A DNA stretch of 19,181 bases from contig CAMRVW010000020.1 in the NCBI GenBank assembly GCA_947054185.1, positions 1-19,181 of the forward strand. The letters run 5' to 3'. This DNA is from an uncultured Rikenellaceae bacterium (GTDB lineage: Bacteria > Bacteroidota > Bacteroidia > Bacteroidales > Rikenellaceae). The translations under genes were made by a program, and so were the position numbers. The notes under the pieces are model-generated. The model saw nothing but the letters and a program-made list of their open reading frames with translations, did not search any database and was not told the DNA's origin. Every line of letters begins with the position of its first letter. Position 1 is the stretch's first letter. Shown here piece by piece: positions 6,347-14,770 of this stretch.

Positions 6347-7723
6347 CTATGCGAGATTGTCGAAGTCTATCATCTGCCACACGTGTTTCGACTTGGTGTA
6401 ATAGTGGTTGAGCATGTCCATGCCGTTGTCGTAATCGATGTAATGGTTGCAGATAAGACCGGGTATCTGATATGGTTCGGGTTTGTCTTTCTCATCCAGG
6501 CGACCCACTTTCTCTTTGAGACGTTCCCACATGTTTTCGACGGTGACGGCTATCCTGTCGGGCATGTTCTTGTAAAATAGCACTATGTCGGGCACTATGT
6601 TTACCTGATATGTTATGTCGGGCAATCCCACGGTGAAGTCGGTGTTGTCGGCGGCCGAGAAGTGGAGCACCGAGCTTACTGTTATTCCCGACGAGCATAG
6701 ATGCTTTATGATACCTTCGGAGTATGCGGCGCCCATGCTGTGGCTGACCACGAATATGCTTTTGCGCTGATGTCCTTCGTTGTCAGTCACGCCTAAGGCC
6801 TTAAGCTCGTGCATCAAAATGTCACGGCCATACATGAGCCCGTTTTTGAACCGCGACTTGCCTGACGAGTCCCAGTCGCCCGATCCGTCTATGAATATGG
6901 GGGCCACCGAGGCTATGGCTGTGCCGTCGAGTCCTTTGAAGCGGGTGCGGAAATGGTCTTTGGCCTTCTCTATGAACTCCTCCTCCCAGTAACCACGCAG
7001 AGGCACGTCGCCGATGTTCTCGACAATGGCGTCACGCATCTCCACGCCGAGCCTGTTGAAGAATACCGACCCTAAGCGCAGTGCTTTGCGACCGGTGTTC
7101 CAGTATCCGTTTACGAAGAGAGCCACTGAGTCGCACCCTTGGGCAGACTCGCCCACGTCGCCCACGTCTATGACGCCGCGTTTCTTGGCGTCGGGCATCA
7201 CGGTGCAATATATGATGTGGCGTGCCAGCGTGTGTCCCGAGGGTATGGCAGGGTGGTCAAACTCCTTTATGGGGAACATGCCGAGCTTTTGCATCACCCT
7301 CTCCGACCGTTTGTTGACCTTGGGTGCAAAAGAGTATATCTCGTTCAATCCCAGCTCTTGGCGCGCATATACCAAACAAGCCTCTGCCGCTTCTGTGGCG
7401 TAACCGTTGCCCCAGGCTTCGGGCATGAGGCGCCATGCTATCTCGGTACCCGGACGCGAGTCGGCGCCGAGGTCGAAGCGGTGCAGACCCACGAAGCCTA
7501 TGAACCGGCCCGTGTCGAGCCTTTCGACGGCGAAGAGCCCGAAACCGAACATGTCAATCTCATCGCGTATGCGTGTGAAAAGGTCGAGTATCTCGGCTTT
7601 GTCGGGCTTGCGGTGGAAGTGCTCCATTACCCGCGGGTCTTTGTTCAGCCTTATGAACGGTATGAGGTCGTCACGCCGCCACTCGCGCAAGAGCAACCGC
7701 TTGGTCTCTATCTGAAGTTTCAT
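6347..7723 (-). CDS. GNAT acetyltransferase fused to lipase-like alpha/beta hydrolase
   Basis: 458 aa with two domains. Residues 1-175 are a RimJ/RimL-type GNAT N-acetyltransferase: ETKRLLLREW at the N-terminus, and the acetyl-CoA loop AWRLMPEAWGNGYATEAA at 96-113. The closing segment is NKRSERVMQKLGM. After a short linker, residues 197-458 look like an alpha/beta hydrolase. SVALFVNGYWNTG forms an early strand. VVSHSMGAAYSEG (325-337) is the nucleophile elbow, with Ser329 and serine in place of the usual first glycine. An acid candidate is Asp378-Asp379 (VPDIV at 377-381) and histidines follow at 427, 440 and 447. The second half recalls lipase-like tails of RHS-type proteins, which is an impression only. 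It starts 39 nt after dxs and is probably its operon partner. The reading frame is continuous. Substrates are unknown. Confidence 0.88.
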   Translation of the reverse strand: MKLQIETKRLLLREWRRDDLIPFIRLNKDPRVMEHFHRKPDKAEILDLFTRIRDEIDMFGFGLFAVERLDTGRFIGFVGLHRFDLGADSRPGTEIAWRLMPEAWGNGYATEAAEACLVYARQELGLNEIYSFAPKVNKRSERVMQKLGMFPIKEFDHPAIPSGHTLARHIIYCTVMPDAKKRGVIDVGDVGESAQGCDSVALFVNGYWNTGRKALRLGSVFFNRLGVEMRDAIVENIGDVPLRGYWEEEFIEKAKDHFRTRFKGLDGTAIASVAPIFIDGSGDWDSSGKSRFKNGLMYGRDILMHELKALGVTDNEGHQRKSIFVVSHSMGAAYSEGIIKHLCSSGITVSSVLHFSAADNTDFTVGLPDITYQVNIVPDIVLFYKNMPDRIAVTVENMWERLKEKVGRLDEKDKPEPYQIPGLICNHYIDYDNGMDMLNHYYTKSKHVWQMIDFDNLA

Positions 7724-7762
7724 ATAGGCTAATGTTTTGGTGATGGCCGCAATCGTATGGGA

Positions 7763-9637
7763 CTATGACATCATCAACTCTTTGACGTGACGTTTGACGC
7801 TCTCTTTGTCTATGCCGCAAAGGGCTGTCAGCTCGCCCACCTTGCCGTGCGTCACGAACATGTCGGGCAGCCCCAGCCGCACCACTCTGTGAGGACGGTG
7901 TGACGGCAGGGAAGAGAAAAACTCCAGACATGCGCTGCCGATGCCCCCGGCAGCCACACCGTCTTCGAGTGTTATTATCTTGTCGAACTTGTCCCACACA
8001 CGGCTCAGCATGTCATGGTCTAAGGGCTTGGCAAAACGCAGGTCGACATGATGCACCGATATTCCCTCCTGCGCCAGCTCGTCGGCAGCCTCGGCGGCCT
8101 GATGACCTATGGGGCCGAAGCTCAGCACCGCCACGTCGTCGCCCTCTCTGAGCAGCCGTGCCGTGCCGGGGGCGATGTAAGCGAAGTCGTTGTGCCACTC
8201 GTCGCCGCAGTGTCCCTCGCCGCGCGGATATCGTATCACATAGGCGCCGCACGGCTCTTTCTGTGCCGAGTACATCATGTCGCGCAGCTGGCACTCGTCA
8301 TAGGGCGATGCTATGGTTACCTTGGGTATGGGTCTGAAATAGGCTATGTCGAATGCTCCGTGGTGTGTCGACCCGTCTTCGCCCACCAGGCCGGCACGGT
8401 CGAGACACAACACCACATCCACGCCCTGAAGGGCCACGTCGTGTATCACATTGTCGTATGCCCGTTGCATGAACGAAGAGTATATGTTGCAGAACGGCAG
8501 CATGCCCTGTGTTGCCAGTCCGCCCGAGAATGTGACGGCATGACCCTCGGCGATGCCCACGTCGAATACCCTGTCGGGCATCTGCTCCTGCATTATGTTC
8601 ATGGAGCATCCCGACGGCATGGCCGGTGTCACACCCACAATGCGTGGATTGACACGTGCCAACTCGAGCAATGTGTGGCCGAACACATCCTGAAACTTCT
8701 TATTCTCGGATTTCACCTTTTTGCGGTCGCCCGTCTCGGGGTCGAATAGGCCGGGCGCATGCCATGTGGTCTGGCTCTGCTCGGCGGGGGCGTAACCCTT
8801 GCCTTTGACGGTGAGGGCATGCAGGAGCTTGGGCCCTCCTATGTGACGCATGCGTTGCAGCACACTCACCAGCTTTATGACGTCGTGACCGTCGACAGGG
8901 CCGAAGTAACGAAAGCCGAACGATTCGAACAGGTTGCTCCTCTGCAACAACATGCGCTTGAGACCCGATATGTGACGCTCCACCATGTTGAGCAATCGGG
9001 GCAGCGGCTTGAGCATCTTCTGCGTCACCTGCTTTATGTGGTTATATCGGCGCGATGTGGTTATGGAGAGCAGATAACGGTTAAGGGCGCCCACGTTGGG
9101 GTCTATCGACATGTCGTTGTCGTTGAGTATCACGAGCAGATCGTCGGCGCCGACACCGGCATTGTTGATGCCCTCGAATGCCAGGCCGCATGTCATGGCG
9201 CCATCGCCTATCACCACCACCGACTTGTTTTTACGTCCCGTGAGCCTCGATGCCGTGTCCATGCCCAAAGCCGCCGATATAGATACCGACGAATGGCCGC
9301 CCCCGAAAGCGTCATACTCGCTCTCGGAGCGCTTGGGGAATCCGCTCAGACCGCCGAACTTGCGGTTGGTGGCGAAACGGTCGCGGCGACCTGTCAATAT
9401 CTTGTGGGCATAGGCCTGGTGGCCGACGTCCCAAACCAATTTATCTTCGGGGGTGTCATAAACGTAATGGATGGCCACGGTCAGCTCAATGGTGCCGAGG
9501 CTCGACCCCAGGTGGCCGGGGTTAGAGGCCAACGTTTCTATGATAAACTCTCTGAGCTCATCGCACAATTGTGGCAATTGTGTCACCGAGAGCTTTTTGA
9601 GATCGGCCGGTGAGTCGATTTTATCTAAGAGCGGCAT
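7763..9637 (-). CDS. dxs: 1-deoxy-D-xylulose-5-phosphate synthase
   Basis: Thiamine-diphosphate enzyme that condenses pyruvate and glyceraldehyde 3-phosphate, the first step of the MEP isoprenoid pathway; cytoplasmic. 624 aa, normal length. Visible motifs are NPGHLGSSLG (His42) and DVGHQAYAHKILTGR. The diphosphate site is GDGAMTCG (144-151) with NDNDMSID (172-179). The pyrimidine domain has GIAEGHAVTF (Glu364), the Bacteroidota variant of GIAEQHAVT, and DRAGLVGEDGSTHHG. The C-terminal transketolase domain ends with DGVAAGGIGSACLEF and GLPDMFVTHG. The predicted promoter lies at 9677-9707. The GNAT-hydrolase gene follows, and ispG of the same pathway is about 5.4 kb away on the other strand. 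Confidence 0.97.
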   Translation of the reverse strand: MPLLDKIDSPADLKKLSVTQLPQLCDELREFIIETLASNPGHLGSSLGTIELTVAIHYVYDTPEDKLVWDVGHQAYAHKILTGRRDRFATNRKFGGLSGFPKRSESEYDAFGGGHSSVSISAALGMDTASRLTGRKNKSVVVIGDGAMTCGLAFEGINNAGVGADDLLVILNDNDMSIDPNVGALNRYLLSITTSRRYNHIKQVTQKMLKPLPRLLNMVERHISGLKRMLLQRSNLFESFGFRYFGPVDGHDVIKLVSVLQRMRHIGGPKLLHALTVKGKGYAPAEQSQTTWHAPGLFDPETGDRKKVKSENKKFQDVFGHTLLELARVNPRIVGVTPAMPSGCSMNIMQEQMPDRVFDVGIAEGHAVTFSGGLATQGMLPFCNIYSSFMQRAYDNVIHDVALQGVDVVLCLDRAGLVGEDGSTHHGAFDIAYFRPIPKVTIASPYDECQLRDMMYSAQKEPCGAYVIRYPRGEGHCGDEWHNDFAYIAPGTARLLREGDDVAVLSFGPIGHQAAEAADELAQEGISVHHVDLRFAKPLDHDMLSRVWDKFDKIITLEDGVAAGGIGSACLEFFSSLPSHRPHRVVRLGLPDMFVTHGKVGELTALCGIDKESVKRHVKELMMS

Positions 9638-9676
9638 GGGTGTGCGTTTTATGGGATAGATTTTATCTTATACTGA

Positions 9677-9707
9677 CAAAGATAACATAATTAGTCAATA
9701 CTGGCAA
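9677..9707 (-). promoter_or_regulatory. Predicted dxs promoter
   Basis: On the minus strand TTG (9707-9705), a 20-nt spacer and TATCTTTG (9684-9677) match the consensus. Transcription would start near 9670, leaving a leader of about 33 nt. Confidence 0.65.
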
Positions 9708-9816
9708 GCAAATATTATATAATATATTTATTGCGAGTCACCCATGACAGGCGACCGTTCACTGCAAATGTATAAACGCACTTCAGCAGCAGATATTGCC
9801 AGGCGAACAGGTGCCG

Positions 9817-10575
9817 TTAATGAGGGAAAGGATGTTGATATGCCGGCAGCTCTATGTCTTCAATAATCTCATCGTGTATCACCTTGCCGTCCTTCTTGGC
9901 CACAAATCTGAGCGAGTAAACGCCGGCCTCTTTCGGCAGGGTGACGAGCATAAGGTGTTGGTCTGTACCTATAAGCCTGGTGTCGACATGTTCAGACTTA
10001 GAGTCATTAAAGTCGTCAAGAAACAGTCTGGCATCAGTAAGCATAGTCCTATCCCAATTGACGCTCACATTGGGATCATAAGGCGATGTCCACCTCTGTA
10101 CTGGCTCTTTGTGCTTACGGATATAAAAGTCGTATTCAATATCGGGGGTAAGCAGAGTGTCCTCTTTGTACAGGTAAACATAATACTGCATCTTGTCGGC
10201 GGTCATTATAACGCCTCTCTCCATGTCGACCCCGCTCAACACATCGTAAGGGCCATACACATCGTCATATTTCTGCGCCAACTGTTCAAAGCCCTCGTCG
10301 CAAGGGTCGCCTTTCATGTTACCGCCCTTTACAATATCGCCCTCTAACGAGAAATACAGGTGAAACATGCTTTTAAAAGTCTTTATATTCCTGTCTATTT
10401 TTACCGACGATACCGACATATATCCTTGCACGAAATGATCTGCCTGACAGAGCTTGTAACTCGGATGCAAGGCTCTTATGTAAGATAACGTATACCTCTG
10501 TGAATAATCGTCATCGTGTTTGTCGCATGCCGCAGTAAGGGCGATGAACGATAGTATGAGGAGTGCTTTTTTCAT
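9817..10575 (-). CDS. Paralogous lipoprotein 4 of the C10 island
   Basis: 252 aa. The signal peptide ends in the lipobox LTAAC (lipid Cys17). CDKHDDDY follows, with the early acidic cluster expected for surface export of Bacteroidota lipoproteins. The shared core QGYMSVSSVKID, FSLEGDIVKGG, DPCDEGFEQLAQKYDDVYG and VIMTADKMQYYVYL comes next. The variable segment covers roughly residues 165-215, and the C-terminus is PKEAGVYSLRFVAKKDGKV with ELPA. Residues 1-65 are identical to lipoprotein 1, with only silent DNA differences. It lies 34 nt after lipoprotein 3, probably on the same transcript. I do not recognise a named family. Confidence 0.9.
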   Translation of the reverse strand: MKKALLILSFIALTAACDKHDDDYSQRYTLSYIRALHPSYKLCQADHFVQGYMSVSSVKIDRNIKTFKSMFHLYFSLEGDIVKGGNMKGDPCDEGFEQLAQKYDDVYGPYDVLSGVDMERGVIMTADKMQYYVYLYKEDTLLTPDIEYDFYIRKHKEPVQRWTSPYDPNVSVNWDRTMLTDARLFLDDFNDSKSEHVDTRLIGTDQHLMLVTLPKEAGVYSLRFVAKKDGKVIHDEIIEDIELPAYQHPFPH

Positions 10576-10609
10576 GGCTGAACGGTTTTGTTAATATTCA
10601 GTGCAAGTA

Positions 10610-11389
10610 TTATATGTAACTCGGGTTTTCTGCAGGCAGCTCTAAATCTTCTATAAGCTCGTCACATATTATCTTGCCATCTTTCTTTGCCACGAATCGG
10701 AACGAGTGGACGCCGGCCTGAGGCGGCAGGGGGATATAAAAAATATTTCTTCGAGTCTCCGTTAAATTAAATTCTTTTGGGAAGATATTTCGATATCCTT
10801 CGACAGATGTGTGTTGACGTTTAATTTCCGTTATCTTCCATTTGGTTGGGACAATCTCATCTAACACCATCTCCTCGAATGGCTCTTTGTGCCTGCGGAT
10901 ATAAAGGTCGTATCCAATATGGTCATTGAGCAAAGCCCCCTCTTTCAAAGAGGGTGAATAGTCCCCTTTGGCTAAGTAAACATAATACTCTATTTTGTCA
11001 GCGGTCATTATAACGCCATTATCCATGTCTTGTTCGCTCAAAGCGTCGAAGTCGCCATACACATCGTCATATTTCTGCGCCAACTGTTCAAAGCCCTCGT
11101 CGCAAGGGTCGCCTTTCATGTTACCCCCTTTTACGATATCGCCCTCTAACGAAAAGGACAACTGAAGTCTATAGTCGTTTATCGTTATTTCTTTGTCTAT
11201 TTTTACCGACGAGACCGACATATATCCTTGAATGAAATGGTCTGCGTTGCGATATTTGCGGCCCGTGAGGCGTGTTAGATCGTCTAACGTATATCCGGCA
11301 GGCGGTATTTTTTCCTTGTAATCATTGTCGTGTTTGTCGCATGCCGCGGCAAGGGCGATGAACGATAGTATGAGGAGTGCTTTTTTCAT
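10610..11389 (-). CDS. Paralogous lipoprotein 3 of the C10 island
   Basis: 259 aa from ATG 11389. An in-frame TTG at 11422 would add 11 residues before the signal peptide and overlaps the predicted -7 box, so I reject it. The lipobox is LAAAC (Cys17), followed by DKHDNDY. The core is shared with its three sisters (QGYMSVSSVKID, DPCDEGFEQLAQKYDDVYG, MTADKIEYYVYL). With lipoprotein 2 it shares KGDYSPSLKEGALLN and the C-terminal form PPQAGVHSFRFVAKKDGK. Its variable segment (about 180-225) is unlike those of the others. It is the first gene of the second unit, with its own promoter copied from that of the peptidase. Confidence 0.9.
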   Translation of the reverse strand: MKKALLILSFIALAAACDKHDNDYKEKIPPAGYTLDDLTRLTGRKYRNADHFIQGYMSVSSVKIDKEITINDYRLQLSFSLEGDIVKGGNMKGDPCDEGFEQLAQKYDDVYGDFDALSEQDMDNGVIMTADKIEYYVYLAKGDYSPSLKEGALLNDHIGYDLYIRRHKEPFEEMVLDEIVPTKWKITEIKRQHTSVEGYRNIFPKEFNLTETRRNIFYIPLPPQAGVHSFRFVAKKDGKIICDELIEDLELPAENPSYI

Positions 11390-11418
11390 GACAAACCTAA
11401 ATTTGGGAGTGGTTTTTT

Positions 11419-11449
11419 GCAAGATAAAAATTTAGCCAATAAAAAGCAA
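11419..11449 (-). promoter_or_regulatory. Predicted promoter of lipoproteins 3-4
   Basis: On the minus strand TTG (11449-11447), a 20-nt spacer and TATCTTGC (11426-11419). The -7 box deviates from TAnnTTTG in the same way as in the peptidase promoter. The leader is about 24 nt. Confidence 0.6.
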
Positions 11450-11453
11450 GTGA

Positions 11454-11464
11454 TTTCCAGGAAA
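11454..11464. promoter_or_regulatory. Candidate operator upstream of lipoprotein 3
   Basis: TTTCC-A-GGAAA is a perfect palindrome centred 12 nt beyond the outer base of the -33 box. The counterpart at 14806-14816 sits at exactly the same distance and has symmetric substitutions in both arms. Confidence 0.45.
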
Positions 11465-11616
11465 ATACAACATAATCCCGTGCTATCTCTTTTGGTAAAG
11501 CTAAGTGTCGCGGCCGTTAACTTTGACGACTTCTATGCGGGGACTTGTAGGTTGAATGTTTTGGCATTGAGATAATTGCTGACGGCATGAAATAGAGGGC
11601 ATACCCCCCCTGTTCA

Positions 11617-12453
11617 TTAAGTCAATACCGGATTCAATGCAGGCAGCTCTAAATCTTCAATAATCTCGTCACATATTACCTTGCCATCTTTTTTTGCCAC
11701 AAACCTGAACGAGTGAACGCCGGCCTGTGGCGGCAAAGGTATGTTAAACCGATGCCTTTTAACATATATCAGCGAAAGATCTGTCCCCTTATGGTCGAAG
11801 TTGCTGAAATCATTAAGATACACATCTTTGTTTTCAAGCTCCGTTAAATCCCAATTGGTGTACACCGTTTGGTCTGAATCCGAATTCCACCTTAAAAGGG
11901 GCTTTTTGTGCATTCGGGTGTAAAAGTCGTAAAGAATATAACCATTAAGCAAAGCACCCTCTTTCAAAGAGGGAGAGTAATCTCCCTTAACTAAGTAAAC
12001 ATAATACTCTATTTTGTCGGCGGTCATTATAACCTCACTTTCCATGTCTCGCCCGTTCAAGGCATCGTGAGGACCGTACACATCATCATATTTTGCGGCT
12101 AACTGTGCAAAGCCCTCGTCGCAGGGGTCTTCTTTCATGACGCCGCCTTTTACAGTCTCTCCATCTAAAGAAAAGAATACCTGAAAAGTATAGTCATACT
12201 TTTTCACCTCTTTTTTATCTATTTTTACCGACGAGACCGACATATATCCTTGAATGAAACGGTCTGCGTTGCGATAATATACTCCGTTGTCGTTAAGGAC
12301 ATACCTGCGTATTCGTGATATGTCGTCTAACGTATATTCCGGTTGGGCGGGCGTGCCTCCCGATTGAGGTATTTTTTTCTTGTAATCATCATCGTGTTTG
12401 TCGCATGATGCGGCAAACATGATGAACGATAGTATGAGGAGTGTCTTTTTCAT
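11617..12453 (-). CDS. Paralogous lipoprotein 2 of the C10 island
   Basis: 278 aa, the longest sister. The lipobox is FAASC (Cys17), followed by DKHDDDY. A short extra linker (KKKIPQSGGTPAQPEYTLDD) precedes the core, then QGYMSVSSVKID, FSLDGETVKGG, DPCDEGFAQLAAKYDDVYG and VIMTADKIEYYVYL. The C-terminus PPQAGVHSFRFVAKKDGK resembles that of lipoprotein 3. It begins 39 nt after lipoprotein 1 and is followed by a 163-nt gap to the control region of the next unit, so it probably ends the peptidase transcript. Its function is unknown; a beta-rich fold is likely from the alternating pattern near the C-terminus. Confidence 0.9.
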   Translation of the reverse strand: MKKTLLILSFIMFAASCDKHDDDYKKKIPQSGGTPAQPEYTLDDISRIRRYVLNDNGVYYRNADRFIQGYMSVSSVKIDKKEVKKYDYTFQVFFSLDGETVKGGVMKEDPCDEGFAQLAAKYDDVYGPHDALNGRDMESEVIMTADKIEYYVYLVKGDYSPSLKEGALLNGYILYDFYTRMHKKPLLRWNSDSDQTVYTNWDLTELENKDVYLNDFSNFDHKGTDLSLIYVKRHRFNIPLPPQAGVHSFRFVAKKDGKVICDEIIEDLELPALNPVLT

Positions 12454-12492
12454 GGCTGAACGGGTTTTGAGTTATGCTCAGGGGAGGTGCCG

Positions 12493-13278
12493 TTAATGCG
12501 GGAAAGGATACTCAAATGCCGGCAGCTCCAGATCTTCAATAATCTCGTCGTGTATCACCTTGCCATCTTTCTTGGCCACAAACCTGAGCGAATAAACGCC
12601 GGCCTCTTTCGGCAGGGTTATGCTAAGCAGGTGGTTTTTGGTGTCAATCAGCGTAACGTCAATACCTCTATTATAACTGGAGGTATTAAAATCGCCGGCA
12701 TCCAACATGTTGTAAATAAGTGCCGTCATAGACCAATTGATGTACACATTTGGGTCTGAAGGCGAAGGCCATTTCAACAAGTGTCTTTTATGCTCGCGAG
12801 TATAAAAATAGTAACCAACATATTGTTCGAGCAGGTCGCTATCGTCCTGTGAGATAGGATATTTCCCTTTGGCCAGATAAACATAATACTCCATCTTGTC
12901 GGCGGTCATTATAACGCCTCTTTCCATGTCGGCCCCGCTCAATACATCGTAAGGGCCATACACATCGTCATATTTCTGCGCCAACTGTTTAAAACCCTCG
13001 TCGCAAGGGTCGTCTTTCATGTTACCCCCTTTTACAATATCGCCCTCTAACGAAAAATACAGATGAAATTGGCTTGGGAAAATCTTTATATTCCTGTCTA
13101 TTTTAACTGATGAGACCGACATATACCCTTGCACGAAATGGTCTGCCTGACAGAGTTTGTAACTCGGATGCAAGGCTCTTATGTAAGATAACGTATACCT
13201 CTGTGAATAATCGTCATCGTGTTTGTCGCATGCCGCAGTAAGGGCGATGAACGACAGTATGAGAAGTGCTTTTTTCAT
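12493..13278 (-). CDS. Paralogous lipoprotein 1 of the C10 island
   Basis: 261 aa. The lipobox is LTAAC (Cys17), followed by DKHDDDY. The first 65 residues are identical to lipoprotein 4 and the C-terminus is nearly so (PKEAGVYSLRFVAKKDGKV, PFPH end). The middle (about 140-225) diverges. It starts only 6 nt after the stop of the C10 peptidase, so it is certainly co-transcribed and probably translationally coupled. That position makes it the best candidate partner of the peptidase (inhibitor, anchor, chaperone or substrate receptor). No resemblance to the peptidase pro-domain is visible, unlike the Spi-type inhibitor of SpeB. Confidence 0.9.
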   Translation of the reverse strand: MKKALLILSFIALTAACDKHDDDYSQRYTLSYIRALHPSYKLCQADHFVQGYMSVSSVKIDRNIKIFPSQFHLYFSLEGDIVKGGNMKDDPCDEGFKQLAQKYDDVYGPYDVLSGADMERGVIMTADKMEYYVYLAKGKYPISQDDSDLLEQYVGYYFYTREHKRHLLKWPSPSDPNVYINWSMTALIYNMLDAGDFNTSSYNRGIDVTLIDTKNHLLSITLPKEAGVYSLRFVAKKDGKVIHDEIIEDLELPAFEYPFPH

Positions 13279-13284
13279 GATTGT

Positions 13285-14742
13285 CTATTTTAATATGAAG
13301 ATCCCTTTCCATCTATTAAACTCGTATATGCCTGGATTTAAATTATAATAATCGTAAAGGCCATCCGATTTGCCGCCCCATCCCCAATTACAACTCATGT
13401 ATGTATTTTCTTCAGTTGCTAAATGGCGGTACATTTTATTGATGACACCTTCGTATTCAGTGCCTAAAACTTCGTATAATGTACGAGAGTAATGTTTAGC
13501 GCCATCAACAACGAAAGAGTGACCTGCGTTGGTATGTGTATCGTTGGCAGATATTATGACAGGATTTTTTTTACTTATCGCATTATATATAAGTAAAAAT
13601 CTCCTGTAAATACTATCAGGCTTGAGAACTATATCTTCATTATAATATTCATGTTTGACAGAAGCGTCTTTACGGTTCAGTTCTTTAAGATAGATATCTA
13701 AATCTTTAGGATAAGCGGCTGTTCCTTCATTATAAAATGACACTTTTACACCGTCAGCAATTTCACGTAAAAATTTTGCCACCACATCTTCATATTGGGT
13801 GCCCTTTATGGATGAATAGTTGTTTATGGCATCCCAATGAGGAGCGATGGTTTTAAAATATTTATATTTCTTATATGCAATTGCTTGCCCTGCTGCAATA
13901 GGAACACATCCGACCACGGCTCTGTTGTTTGTATTATCCGGGAAACAATTATTTAGTTCGTTTTTATGAGGCATTGCGTTGTTGTATGGGGCGTTCTGGT
14001 CCCATTTTATCTTCATGCCAATATAGATTTCTTTGTCTGTATCAATGATATACTCTTCGCCCAGGCAAAACATTCCGTTTGGCAGAGGTATCTTGTTGTG
14101 GTCGGGGTGGTTGGGGTGAAGTCGTGGGGTTATCGAGGCGCCTTCTGCTTCGAGGTTTAGTGCCTGCAATGTACTGACCCGGGAGTTGAAACGGGCTATC
14201 GAGTCGTTGATGCTGTGTGACACACTTCTGTAAAATATGCTCAGCATCTTTATGTTAAGAGTGTCGTCAAGGCTGCCGCTGGGCACGAAAGAGAATATCT
14301 TCCGATAACGTATGTCGCCCGAGCAGACGGCATAACCGTCGCCCTGCTCGCTTGTAAACTCAACGACGACAGGGGGGACGGCCGCGCGCGGGTCATTGGC
14401 CGACCGCAGTGCCACAGGCTCGTTGAGGGGCCGTATGCCCTTGATGCTCAATGTCGGCTTCTCTGAGAGGCCGGCAGTTTTGGCCTGGTTGCCGGGGGTG
14501 CAGAATTTGAGCAGGCTTTCCGTTATCTCTTCGTCAGAGAGTCTGTAATCGCCGTCCGCTTTGGCGTCGAGCCTTAAAAGGTAATGCTCATAGGCCGCCG
14601 TCGAGTCGGCATCGTCGAGCATAAGGGCTGCAATGTTGTTTTGTGCCGTCATAGGCAATAGCTCTTCGCCTATGTCGTTCTTGGCACACGATGACAGCGC
14701 CACGAACGCTGCCGTAATGAGAATTAAAGAGATGTTTTTCAT
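13285..14742 (-). CDS. C10-family (streptopain-type) cysteine peptidase lipoprotein
   Basis: 485 aa with a lipobox ALSSC (Cys19), so it is membrane-anchored and outside the cytoplasm. Residues 20 to about 210 form the pro-region, including VVVEFTSEQGDGYAVCSGD, which matches the C10/SpeB pro-domain pattern of a strand followed by a GYA.VS.D-like turn. The catalytic domain has VVGCVPIAAGQAIAY (nucleophile Cys279), NAGHSFVVDG (His408) and CNWGWGG (452-457). The known catalytic motifs are therefore intact. The DNA of the pro-region is about 57% GC (14101-14460), while that of the catalytic domain is about 36% (13621-14040); the switch falls at the domain border. C10 peptidases of B. fragilis are secreted or surface enzymes, often next to small inhibitors. 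Here four paralogous lipoproteins follow. Confidence 0.94.
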   Translation of the reverse strand: MKNISLILITAAFVALSSCAKNDIGEELLPMTAQNNIAALMLDDADSTAAYEHYLLRLDAKADGDYRLSDEEITESLLKFCTPGNQAKTAGLSEKPTLSIKGIRPLNEPVALRSANDPRAAVPPVVVEFTSEQGDGYAVCSGDIRYRKIFSFVPSGSLDDTLNIKMLSIFYRSVSHSINDSIARFNSRVSTLQALNLEAEGASITPRLHPNHPDHNKIPLPNGMFCLGEEYIIDTDKEIYIGMKIKWDQNAPYNNAMPHKNELNNCFPDNTNNRAVVGCVPIAAGQAIAYKKYKYFKTIAPHWDAINNYSSIKGTQYEDVVAKFLREIADGVKVSFYNEGTAAYPKDLDIYLKELNRKDASVKHEYYNEDIVLKPDSIYRRFLLIYNAISKKNPVIISANDTHTNAGHSFVVDGAKHYSRTLYEVLGTEYEGVINKMYRHLATEENTYMSCNWGWGGKSDGLYDYYNLNPGIYEFNRWKGIFILK

Positions 14743-14770
14743 GACAAAATGGGTTTAGCAGTGATTTTTC

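Noticed and set aside
8048..9613. Long plus-strand ORFs (233 and 284 codons) opposite dxs
   Set aside because: Shadows of the codon bias of dxs; the translations are rich in His, Val and Gly and resemble no family.
11390..11422. TTG start extending lipoprotein 3 by 11 residues
   Set aside because: It would place residues ahead of a perfect lipoprotein signal peptide and overlap the predicted -7 box; its sisters start at MKK.
9817..13278. Lipoproteins as Spi-type inhibitors derived from the peptidase pro-domain
   Set aside because: No shared motif with the pro-region of the neighbouring peptidase could be seen, so that specific origin is not supported; inhibition by another fold remains open.
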